This document shows positions 18,071 to 24,551 of a stretch of 27,977 bases of DNA, in pieces. Position numbers and translations under genes: made by a program. Below the pieces are notes generated by a model, which did not search any database, was not told the origin of the DNA, and saw nothing but the letters and a program-made list of their open reading frames with translations. Within the stretch, counting starts at the first letter, position 1; the number at the start of each line of letters is the position of its first letter. Source of the DNA: JBHEMK01 sp046262635 (lineage in GTDB: Bacteria; Actinomycetota; Thermoleophilia; Gaiellales; Gaiellaceae); the NCBI GenBank assembly GCA_046262635.1, contig JBHEMK010000124.1, forward strand, positions 1-27,977. Direction: 5' to 3'.

Positions 18071-19104
18071 TCGAGACGCGCACCCTCACCGATGGCGGCC
18101 AGACGGCCAGCGAGATCGCGGAGCTCGTCGCCTCCTTCCTGAACGCCGCCGAGCGCACGCTCGACATCGCCCTCTACGACCTACGCCTGCCCGGGCCCGA
18201 GGGTGACACCGTGCGTGCCGCGCTCGAGGCCGCGGCCGGGCGCGGTGTCGCCGTCCGGCTCGCCTACAACGCCGACCACGGCAAGCACCTGCCGCCGCCG
18301 CCCCAGACCGACCCCGGCCTGATCGAGGCGCTGCAGGTGCCGACCCGGGCAATTCCCGGCGTGCCGGACCTGATGCACCACAAGTACGTGATCCGCGACG
18401 GCGACTCGCTCTGGTCCGGCTCGACGAACTGGACGACCGACTCCTGGACCCGCGAGGAGAACGTGATTGTGACCGTCCAGTCGCCGGCGCTGGCGGCGGC
18501 CTTCACCGAGGACTTCGAACAGCTCTGGCAGACCCGCCTCGTCGATCGGAGCGGCAAGGTCGCGACCGCGCCGATCCAGATCGGGGCAGCGCGCGTACGC
18601 CCCTGGTTCTGTCCGGGCCACGGCGAGCAGCTCGCGCACCGGATCGCCAAGTCGATCGGCTCGGCGCAGCGGCGCGTCCGCATCGCGTCGCCGGTGATCT
18701 CGTCCGGCCCCATCCTCGGCACGCTCGCCGAGGTGGCCTCGGACGGCAAGGTCGACGTCGCGGGCGTCGTCGACGCGACGCAGGTACGCGAGGTCGTCCA
18801 CCAGTGGCGCGAGAACGCGAACGCGCCCTGGAAGGAGCCGCTGCTGCAGGCCGCGCTGACGCGCGCGCAGTTCAGCGGGAAGCGCTCGACGCCGTACGGG
18901 CCGGGCACAGTGCACGACTACATGCACGCGAAGATCACGGTCGCAGACGACGTCGTCTTCACCGGCAGCTTCAACCTCTCCCACTCCGGCGAGCAGAACG
19001 CCGAGAACGTGCTCGAGGTCGCGGATGCCGTGCTGGCGGAGCGCCTCGCGGCCTACGTGGACGATGTGCGGGGCCGGTATCCTCCGGTGGAGCTTCCCGA
19101 GTAG
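18067..19104 (+). CDS. Phospholipase-D superfamily protein with two HKD motifs
   Basis: 345 residues if it starts at the CTG at 18067, which overlaps the preceding stop (CTGA). No ATG, GTG or TTG exists in frame near the N-terminus, and homology-like sequence begins at once (IETRTLTDGGQTASEIAEL), so CTG is the best candidate. HKD motif 1 is H104-x-K106-x4-D111 followed by GSTNWT. Motif 2 is H287-x-K289-x4-D294 followed by GSFNLS. Both halves of the active site are therefore complete, as in PLD-type nucleases and phosphatidyltransferases. There is no signal peptide or membrane helix, and it follows a glycosylase-like gene, so a nuclease or phosphodiester-processing role in DNA repair is more likely than lipid synthesis; this is inference. 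A hairpin follows directly after the stop. Confidence 0.88.
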   Translation: MIETRTLTDGGQTASEIAELVASFLNAAERTLDIALYDLRLPGPEGDTVRAALEAAAGRGVAVRLAYNADHGKHLPPPPQTDPGLIEALQVPTRAIPGVPDLMHHKYVIRDGDSLWSGSTNWTTDSWTREENVIVTVQSPALAAAFTEDFEQLWQTRLVDRSGKVATAPIQIGAARVRPWFCPGHGEQLAHRIAKSIGSAQRRVRIASPVISSGPILGTLAEVASDGKVDVAGVVDATQVREVVHQWRENANAPWKEPLLQAALTRAQFSGKRSTPYGPGTVHDYMHAKITVADDVVFTGSFNLSHSGEQNAENVLEVADAVLAERLAAYVDDVRGRYPPVELPE

Positions 19105-19129
19105 CGCCTTCTCCCGCCGGAGACGGCGC
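19104..19129 (+). terminator. Hairpin right after the PLD-like gene
   Basis: GCGCC-t-TCTCC, loop CGCC, GGAGA-c-GGCGC: ten base pairs with one mismatch, starting on the last base of the stop codon. No T-run follows. It is a likely terminator for the HhH-GPD/PLD pair. Confidence 0.5.
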
Positions 19130-19458
19130 GGAAGCAGCCGGACGATGCGGCAACGGCGCAGTCGATCCGACGCGCCACTTCGGGAGTGGGCCCGACGACC
19201 CGAGCCCGCCAACGAAACCTGGCGTTCGCCTGGGGGAAAGGTCGGGTCGGCGGCTTCCGGCCGTAGGCACGGATCGTGCTCGGCGCGTTCGACGCGCTGC
19301 GGGATGATCCTCGCGGGCAAACCGCGCGCCCAGGCACGTCGTCGACGTGCCTGGGCCCGGGCCGAAGCGAAGGACGGCCTGCACAGCGTCGGCCGGCTGC
19401 ACGGGCTCGGACGTCGCGGTCATCGCCACGCCGTCGCTTCCGAGGCCGGGCTCCGAGG
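19130..19458. other. Gene-free stretch of about 330 bases
   Basis: I found no coding sequence with a convincing start, stop and codon pattern on either strand. Frames are open on the minus strand but read as Pro/Arg/Ser-rich sequence. The stretch holds a very strong palindrome (listed separately) and several smaller GC-rich stems, so it could encode a structured RNA. I compared it by eye with RNase P, tmRNA, cobalamin and c-di-GMP riboswitch cores and found no match beyond a short GGGCAAACC at about 19316. Confidence 0.4.
19328..19356. repeat. Perfect 14-base palindrome around one base
   Basis: GCCCAGGCACGTCG at 19328-19341, a single T at 19342, and the exact reverse complement at 19343-19356. 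It could be a protein-binding operator or a long RNA hairpin. No T-run follows on either strand. It sits about 100 bases past the end of the minus-strand dehydrogenase gene, so termination of that operon is one option. Confidence 0.6.
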
Positions 19459-20340
19459 CTAGGGCGTCTCGGGCAGGGCGCCCGACGGTCGCCTGCCTGC
19501 CAGAGCGGTCCGCACGGCTTCGACAGCGCCGGCCCAGGCCTTCAGCTGCGCGGTCTCGCTGTACCAGGCGGCGTGCGGCGTGACGATCAGGTTCGGCAGT
19601 CTCGGCACCCGCCGCGGCGGCTCCTCGGGCAGGACGTCGAGGGCGGCGCCGCCGAGATGCCCCTCGCGCAGGTCACGGACGAGCGCGTCGACATCCACGA
19701 CCGGGCCGCGGGAGGTGTTGACGAGAAGCGCGCCCGGTCGCATGCGCGCGAGTTCCTTCACGCCGATCAGCCCCTCGGTCTCGCTCGTCAGGGGCACGTG
19801 CACGGTGACCACGTCGGACGTCCCGAGCAGTCGGCCGAGCGGTCGCCGCGGCACGTCCTCGACCGCGACGAGGTCGTGTGCGAAGACCCTGCAGCCGAGC
19901 GCCGTCAGCCGACGCCCGACCGCGCTGCCAATCCGGCCATAGCCGACGATCCCGACGCGCAGGCCCGCGAGCGTCCGGAGCGGGCCCGCCGCCGCGGAGT
20001 TCCAGCGCCCGGCTCGGACGTGGCGATCGAGCGCGACCACGCCGCGCAGCAGCGCGAGGACGAGGGCGACGGTGTGGTCGGCCACCTCCTCGACGCAGTA
20101 GTCGGGCACGTTGCAGACCCAGATCCCCCGCTCGGCCGCCGCCTCGACGTCGACATGGTCGTAGCCGATCGTCGCGGTCGCGATCACCCGAAGCGCAGGC
20201 AGCGCGTCCATCTCGGCGGCGCCGACCGGCCTTCCGGGCAGCGCGAGCAGCGCCTCGACGTCAAGGCGCGGGCGCCGCACGACCTCGAGCCCGGCGAGGT
20301 GCTCGGTTGGATAGCGCCGGTCCAGGACGAGCACGCTCAT
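19459..20340 (-). CDS. D-2-hydroxyacid dehydrogenase, CtBP-like
   Basis: 293 residues. NAD-binding Rossmann motif VGIVGYGRIGSAVGRR at 129-144. Catalytic R211 in VNTSRGPVVD, E240 in LDVLPEEPP, and H256 in VTPHAAWYSE. IWVCNVPDYCVEEVADHTVA (73-92) and HAAWYSE resemble the bacterial CtBP/hydroxypyruvate-reductase branch. It is slightly short for the family (about 310-330), the shortening being mostly in the N-terminal catalytic half. It should reversibly reduce a 2-oxoacid to a D-2-hydroxyacid with NAD(P)H in the cytosol. Its ATG overlaps the stop of the ABC ATPase (ATGA), so it is the last gene of the transport operon and may act on what is imported, or on the keto acid derived from it. Substrate not determinable. 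Confidence 0.93.
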   Translation of the reverse strand: MSVLVLDRRYPTEHLAGLEVVRRPRLDVEALLALPGRPVGAAEMDALPALRVIATATIGYDHVDVEAAAERGIWVCNVPDYCVEEVADHTVALVLALLRGVVALDRHVRAGRWNSAAAGPLRTLAGLRVGIVGYGRIGSAVGRRLTALGCRVFAHDLVAVEDVPRRPLGRLLGTSDVVTVHVPLTSETEGLIGVKELARMRPGALLVNTSRGPVVDVDALVRDLREGHLGGAALDVLPEEPPRRVPRLPNLIVTPHAAWYSETAQLKAWAGAVEAVRTALAGRRPSGALPETP

Positions 20341-21074
20341 TCGACGAGCGCGAGGAAACGCTGGGTCCGCTCGTGTTTCGGCGCCGAGAAGAACTCCCCG
20401 GGCGGCGCCTCCTCGATCACCCGGCCCTCATCCATCATCAGGATCGAGCTCGCAACGTGGTGGGCGAAGCGCAGCTCGTGCGAGACGACCACCATCGTCA
20501 TCCCGTCGCCGGCAAGACCTTCCATCACATCGAGCACCTCGCGGACGAGCTCGACGTCGAGCGCCGAGGTCGGCTCGTCGAAGAGCATTGCCTTCGGCCG
20601 CATCACGAGCGCCCGTGCGATCGCCACCCGCTGCTGCTGTCCCCCCGAGAGCTCGTCGGCATACTGGTCCGACTTGTCCGCCAGGCCAACGCGCGCGAGG
20701 AACTCGAGCGCTCGCTCACGCGCCTCCGGCTTCGGCAGTCTCCGCACCTCGACGAGGCCGCACATGACGTTCTCGAGCGCGGTCATGTTCTGGAACAGGT
20801 TGAAGCGCTGGAACACCATCCCGATCTCCGAGCGGTGCACGGCGAGATCCTTCTCCTTGCCGCCGCTGACGCGCCGCTCCTCGAGGTAGACCTCGCCCGC
20901 ATCCGTCGGCTCGAGGAGCGCGAGGCAGCGGAGCAGCGTGGACTTGCCCGAGCCGGAGGGGCCGATGATCACTTTCACCTGGCCACGGTCGACCGCGAAC
21001 GTGACACCCCTCAGCACCTCGAGGTCACCGTAGCGCTTGCGGACGTCCTCCGCCCTCAGGATCGGATCACTCAT
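20337..21074 (-). CDS. Amino-acid-type ABC transporter ATPase
   Basis: 245 residues, the GlnQ/HisP size. Walker A is GPSGSGKST (38-46), Q-loop Q89 in VFQRFNLF, signature LSGGQQQRVAIARAL starting at 142, Walker B MLFDEPTSALD at 163-173, and H-loop H199 in VVSHE. FNLFQNMTALENV is typical of the polar-amino-acid uptake subfamily. It energises the permease encoded just upstream. Start ATG overlaps the permease stop (ATGA), and its own stop overlaps the dehydrogenase ATG in the same way, so the four-gene unit is tightly coupled. Nothing unusual in the sequence. Confidence 0.97.
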   Translation of the reverse strand: MSDPILRAEDVRKRYGDLEVLRGVTFAVDRGQVKVIIGPSGSGKSTLLRCLALLEPTDAGEVYLEERRVSGGKEKDLAVHRSEIGMVFQRFNLFQNMTALENVMCGLVEVRRLPKPEARERALEFLARVGLADKSDQYADELSGGQQQRVAIARALVMRPKAMLFDEPTSALDVELVREVLDVMEGLAGDGMTMVVVSHELRFAHHVASSILMMDEGRVIEEAPPGEFFSAPKHERTQRFLALVE

Positions 21075-21814
21075 CGGGCGTCGTGCGAAACGGCCGGGAC
21101 GGCGGGCGCGGCAACGCGGGGGCGGCGCGAGGCCGAGCTCCAGGTGAAGCGCTTCTCGAGCCGGCTTTGCAGCGCCATCAGGATGCTGACCATGAAGAGG
21201 TAGTACAGGAGCGCCGCCGCGTAGACCTCGGCGAAGCGAAACGCGACGGAGGCCTGCTCCTGCGCCGCGGTCAAGAGCTCGTGCACCGAGATCGCCGAGG
21301 CGAGGCTCGTCAGCTTGAGCAGCGTGATGAACTCGTTGCCGGTCGGCGGCAGGATGATCCGCACCGACTGCGGCACGATCACCTTCCGCAGGATCTGGCG
21401 GCGCGTCATCCCGAGCGCCCGACCGGCGAGCTCCTGGCCCGGGTCGACCGAGAGCAGGCCGGAGCGAATGATCTCCGACATGTAGGCGGCCTCGTTCAAG
21501 GACAGTGCCACGAAGGCTGCGAGGAAGGGCGTGAACCAGTGACCGCTGAAGACCGGCCAGATCTGCGGCAGTGCGTCCCACACGAAGAGCAGCTGCAGCA
21601 ACGTCGGCGTCGCTCGGAACAGCCAGTTGTAGACGAAGACGAACCCGCGGACGGCGCGGAGCCGGCTGCTGCGGCCGAGCGCCAGCGCGAAGCCGATCAC
21701 AACGGCGACGGCGAGCGACACGAGCGTCAACGCCAGCGCGAGAAGCGCTCCCTGCCAGTACGGGCCGGAAGAGAGCGCTTCCCAGAAGACGTGTGTATCG
21801 AAGCTCGCGAGCAC
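21071..21814 (-). CDS. Amino-acid-type ABC transporter permease
   Basis: 247 residues from GTG 21814, HisM/GlnP type. It has about five membrane segments; the first (WQGALLALALTLVSLAVAVV) starts near residue 20. The cytoplasmic EAA loop that docks the ATPase is clear: LNEAAYMSEIIRSGLLSVDP at about 104-123 followed by GRALGMTRRQILRKVIVPQ. FRATPTLLQLLFVW is also typical of this family. Only one permease gene is present, so the channel is probably a homodimer. The gene lies 15 bases after the binding-protein gene and overlaps the ATPase gene by four bases. The Arg/Pro/Ala-rich C-terminal tail is an unremarkable extension. Confidence 0.95.
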   Translation of the reverse strand: MLASFDTHVFWEALSSGPYWQGALLALALTLVSLAVAVVIGFALALGRSSRLRAVRGFVFVYNWLFRATPTLLQLLFVWDALPQIWPVFSGHWFTPFLAAFVALSLNEAAYMSEIIRSGLLSVDPGQELAGRALGMTRRQILRKVIVPQSVRIILPPTGNEFITLLKLTSLASAISVHELLTAAQEQASVAFRFAEVYAAALLYYLFMVSILMALQSRLEKRFTWSSASRRPRVAAPAVPAVSHDAR

Positions 21815-21829
21815 CCCCGCCCGAAGCTC

Positions 21830-22609
21830 CTACTTCACGTCGGCTGCGGGCAGCTTGTATTTCGCCGCCAACTTCGCGAGCGTTCCGTTCTTCCTCAGCG
21901 TCGCGACCGCCGACTTGAGCTTGCCGCCGATCGCCTCGCCCTTGCGGTAGTAGACCCCGAACGAATCCTGCTGCGGGAAGAGGTACGCGATCTTCAGCTT
22001 GCCGGGGTGCTTGCCGATCTGGTAGGCCGCCGAGGTGTCCTGCGTCAGGACGGCATCGGCGCGCCCGAGCAGCAGCTGCGCGACCGCGTCGGTGTCGCCC
22101 GGATAGCTCTGCAGGCTGAAGCCGATCCTGCCCTTCAGACCCTTGAGGTATTGCTCGTACTTCGTCCCGCCCTGCACGGCCACGTTCTTCCCCTTGAGGT
22201 CGTTCGGCCGCTTGATTCCCTTCGGGTTGCCGGCCCGGACGAGCAGCACCCGGTGCGAGTGCATGTAGGTCACCGCGGGAAACTGCTTCGTGCGGTCGGG
22301 CGTCACGAAGATGCCGCTCAGCACGGCGTCGCACTTCTTCGCGCCGAGCGCGGGCAGCAGGCCCGGGAAGGCGGTCTTGACCGGCTTCGACGAGCCCTGC
22401 CAGACCCTGCCGATCGCAGCGGCCATGTCGATGTCGAATCCGACGATCTTGCCGCTCGTCGTCGCCAACTCCATCGGCGGGAACGTCGGGTCGGTGCAGA
22501 AATCGAGCGACTGGCCGGCAGCGCTCCGTCGATTCGCCCCGGCAGTGCCGGCGGCCGCCGACGCCGCGACCAGCACGGCCAGGGCGAGCAGTGTGGCGAT
22601 TCGCATCAT
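21830..22609 (-). CDS. Extracellular solute-binding protein, family 3
   Basis: 259 residues. The Sec signal peptide has a hydrophobic core TLLALAVLVAASAAAG and likely cleavage after AGA at residue 25. No lipobox cysteine, so it would be free or wall-associated rather than a lipoprotein, which is less common in Gram-positives. The mature part begins with LDFCTDPTFPPMELATTSGK and GFDIDMAAAIG, the standard family-3 opening for polar amino acids. LSGIFVTPDRTKQF matches the typical 'T.eR...' segment. A second cysteine in KKCDAVLSG may pair with the first (FCTDP). AGGAGG precedes two adjacent ATGs (22609 and 22606); either may be used. It is the first gene of the uptake operon. The ligand cannot be inferred reliably. 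Confidence 0.94.
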   Translation of the reverse strand: MMRIATLLALAVLVAASAAAGTAGANRRSAAGQSLDFCTDPTFPPMELATTSGKIVGFDIDMAAAIGRVWQGSSKPVKTAFPGLLPALGAKKCDAVLSGIFVTPDRTKQFPAVTYMHSHRVLLVRAGNPKGIKRPNDLKGKNVAVQGGTKYEQYLKGLKGRIGFSLQSYPGDTDAVAQLLLGRADAVLTQDTSAAYQIGKHPGKLKIAYLFPQQDSFGVYYRKGEAIGGKLKSAVATLRKNGTLAKLAAKYKLPAADVK

Positions 22610-22637
22610 GCGTTCCTCCTGACCCGGGAAACGACTG

Positions 22638-22643
22638 ACCTTA
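22638..22643 (-). promoter_or_regulatory. Promoter of the ABC uptake operon
   Basis: Minus-strand TAAGGT with TCGACG 17 bases upstream (22661-22666) as a possible -35. It is followed by a leader of about 20-25 bases containing AGGAGG, so this operon has a conventional leadered start, unlike most units in the window. Confidence 0.45.
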
Positions 22644-22675
22644 CTGCGATTCGCACGGGCCGTCGAGCGCAGGTC

Positions 22676-23269
22676 TCAGGCTAGCCAGCCGGCGACCTCG
22701 GCGACGAAGCCCGGGTCGATCGTGTGCGGGAGTGGATACTCGCGGTAGAGCTCGGGGTCGAGCAGCCGCTTCGCCTCGCGCGCAAACTCGACCGGGATGA
22801 CGCCGTCGAGGGTGCCGTGCCCGACCGCGGCCGGCGCGCGGCCGTCGAGTTCCGGCTCCCAGCCCTCGACGGTGGGGACGAAGCCGGAGAAGGCGATGAT
22901 CGCCCGCGGCCGGGGACGCCCGCGCCCGAGGCCGAGCGCGTAGCTCATGACCGCACCCTGCGAGAAGCCACCGACCACGATCCGCTCGGACGGGAACGGC
23001 AGCCCGTCGAGCCAGTCTGAGGCACGCGCATACGAGGCGGAGAAGGTCTCGGGGTCGGGGAAGCCGACCCGTGGGACGGCGTACCAGTGGGCGCCCCCGG
23101 GCGGGAGCGCGAGCGGCCCGCGCGGGGTCAGGCCGAGCAGACGCCGCTCGGGATCGAGAGCATCGAGCAGCGGCACGAGGTCATGCTCGTCGGCCCCACG
23201 GCCGTGGAAGAGGACGAGTGCACCCTCCGGCTCACCGGCCGCGGGCCGCTCGAGCGCCCGGAGGCTCAC
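22676..23269 (-). CDS. Phospholipase/carboxylesterase-family hydrolase, MhqD-like
   Basis: 197 residues from a GTG that overlaps the dioxygenase stop (GTGA). Alpha/beta-hydrolase of the carboxylesterase/YpfH/MhqD group: ALVLFHGRGADEHDLVPLLD at 17-36, nucleophile S103 in VGGFSQGAVMS, acid D155 in GHGTLDGVIPV, and H182 in YPLPHTIDPG. The triad is complete, and length and motifs fit the family, which is about 200 residues. In Bacillus the mhq genes pair a ring-cleaving dioxygenase (MhqO) with this hydrolase (MhqD) for quinone and catechol resistance. The coupled order here, dioxygenase first, points to the same use, with the hydrolase processing an ester or ring-cleavage product. No Mhq-type regulator gene is adjacent; the marR-type gene is 19 kb away. 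Confidence 0.9.
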   Translation of the reverse strand: MSLRALERPAAGEPEGALVLFHGRGADEHDLVPLLDALDPERRLLGLTPRGPLALPPGGAHWYAVPRVGFPDPETFSASYARASDWLDGLPFPSERIVVGGFSQGAVMSYALGLGRGRPRPRAIIAFSGFVPTVEGWEPELDGRAPAAVGHGTLDGVIPVEFAREAKRLLDPELYREYPLPHTIDPGFVAEVAGWLA

Positions 23270-24192
23270 GAGCGGCTCCAGCTCGAGCGAGGGTCGGGCA
23301 GTGGGGTCAGCACCGGTTCGACCTGCGCGCGCAGGTGCTCGAAGTTCGGCGGCAGCACGAGCTTCTCGCCGAGGTGCGCGGGATCCTCGTCGGTCGCGAA
23401 ACCAGGACCGATCGTCGCCAGCTCGAACAGAACGCCGCTCGGCTCGCGGAAGTAGACGGAGCGGAACCAGAATCGGTCGATCACGGGAGTCGGGTGCGCA
23501 CCCGCCCGAGCGACTCGCTCGCGCCACGCCTCCTGCTCGTTCGTCTGCGTCGCCCAGGCGACGTGATGGACGGTTCCCCCGCCTGGACGGGCGGGGGCGG
23601 CCGGCGCCGGGTCATAGCGGTAGAACCCCCCGCGCGTCTCTCCACGGATCTCCCACTGCGACTCGCCGCGCGCCTCGAAACCGAGAGTGTCCTCCAGGAG
23701 GGCCCGGCTGCGCTCGGGATCGTGGGCAAAGGCGCGCACCGAGTCGAACCCCTGCAGGGCCAGGCTGGCGGGGATCTCCGGGTGCTCCGCGACGAGGGGC
23801 CCGTCCCCCGTCTCGACGACCGCGAGCTCGAGGCCCATCCCGTCGGGATCCTCGAAGATCAGGAAGCCGGGGCCGCGCTCGGGCAAGACGTCCTCGCCGG
23901 CGAGCCGCTCCTGCCAGAAGTCGAGCGCCTGCTCGGAGGCGACGCGCCAGGTGATCCGGTGCACCATGCCGCCGCCCGCACGGCCCGGCGCCGCCCCGGG
24001 GTACTCGAAGAAGGTCAGGTCCGCGCCCGGGCTGCCGGCCTCGTCGGCGTAGAAGAGGTGGTACACCGTCGGGTCGTCCTGGTTGACCGTCTTCTTGACG
24101 AGCCGCAGGCCGAGCACCCGCGCGTAGAAGTCGAGGTTCCGGGGAGCATCGCCCGTGATCGCCGTGACATGGTGGATCCCTTCGAGCTTCAT
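23266..24192 (-). CDS. Ring-cleaving dioxygenase, MhqO/VOC family
   Basis: 308 residues from ATG 24192 with AAGGGAG just upstream. Two vicinal-oxygen-chelate halves: GIHHVTAITGDAPRNLDFYA at 5-24 opens the first and ALQGFDSVRAFAHDPERSRA (145-164) the second. Likely metal ligands are H8, H210 in GGTVHHVAWA and E257 in GVLFELATIGPG. The length and GPGFATDEDPAHLGEKLVLP near the C-terminus are typical of the MhqO/LinE-like 'ring-cleaving dioxygenase' group, which opens hydroquinone or catechol-type rings with Fe(II). Cytosolic. It is translationally coupled to the MhqD-like hydrolase, and divergent from the ferritin-like gene with only 29 bases between start codons, so shared control is likely. 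Confidence 0.93.
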   Translation of the reverse strand: MKLEGIHHVTAITGDAPRNLDFYARVLGLRLVKKTVNQDDPTVYHLFYADEAGSPGADLTFFEYPGAAPGRAGGGMVHRITWRVASEQALDFWQERLAGEDVLPERGPGFLIFEDPDGMGLELAVVETGDGPLVAEHPEIPASLALQGFDSVRAFAHDPERSRALLEDTLGFEARGESQWEIRGETRGGFYRYDPAPAAPARPGGGTVHHVAWATQTNEQEAWRERVARAGAHPTPVIDRFWFRSVYFREPSGVLFELATIGPGFATDEDPAHLGEKLVLPPNFEHLRAQVEPVLTPLPDPRSSWSRS

Positions 24193-24209
24193 CGGACTCC
24201 CTTCGTGGT

Positions 24210-24215
24210 TAGGCT
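24210..24215 (+). promoter_or_regulatory. Leaderless -10 element, ferritin-like gene
   Basis: TAGGCT, six bases before the ATG at 24222, in the 29-base gap shared with the divergent dioxygenase gene. Confidence 0.5.
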
Positions 24216-24221
24216 CAGAGC

Positions 24222-24551
24222 ATGCCCAACGACCAGTACCACGAGCCGCCTGACGAGCTGAGTACAGAGACACGAACGTTTGCACGGATGGTCGCCTCGC
24301 TGCAGGAAGAGGCCGAGGCGATCGGCTGGTACGAGCAGCGGATCTCGCTGGAGGCCGACGCGCAGGCGCGAGCGATCATGCAAAACGCCCAGCAGGAGGA
24401 GTTCAAGCACTTTGCGATGAGCCTCGAGTTCCTGATCCGCCGGACGCCGAAGTGGCGCGTTGCGCTCGCCGGCGTCCTCTTCAAGGAGGGTGACATCGTC
24501 CAGCACGGTGAGGAGGCCGAGGAAGCGGAGGATGCGATCTCCTCGGACTAG
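24222..24551 (+). CDS. Encapsulated-ferritin (EncFtn)-like protein
   Basis: 109 residues. HEPPDELSTETRTFARMV then LQEEAEAIGWYEQR and AQQEEFKHFAMSLEFLIRR match the two-helix EncFtn fold, in which a ferroxidase site forms only at a dimer interface. By alignment from memory with the Rhodospirillum rubrum protein (E32, W38, Y39, E62, H65), the equivalents here are E30, W36, Y37, E60 and H63, all present. In known systems EncFtn is loaded into an encapsulin nanocompartment by a C-terminal targeting peptide. Here the protein ends in an acidic tail (GEEAEEAEDAISSD) with no such peptide, and no encapsulin gene is in the window. It should oxidise Fe(II), but where the iron is stored is open. The stop codon overlaps the convergent acyl-CoA dehydrogenase stop. 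Confidence 0.87.
   Translation: MPNDQYHEPPDELSTETRTFARMVASLQEEAEAIGWYEQRISLEADAQARAIMQNAQQEEFKHFAMSLEFLIRRTPKWRVALAGVLFKEGDIVQHGEEAEEAEDAISSD

Noticed and set aside
19310..19330. GGGCAAACC resembling part of a c-di-GMP-I riboswitch
   Set aside because: Only one short piece matches. The second conserved loop and tetraloop-receptor sequence are absent and it does not lead into a gene on that strand.
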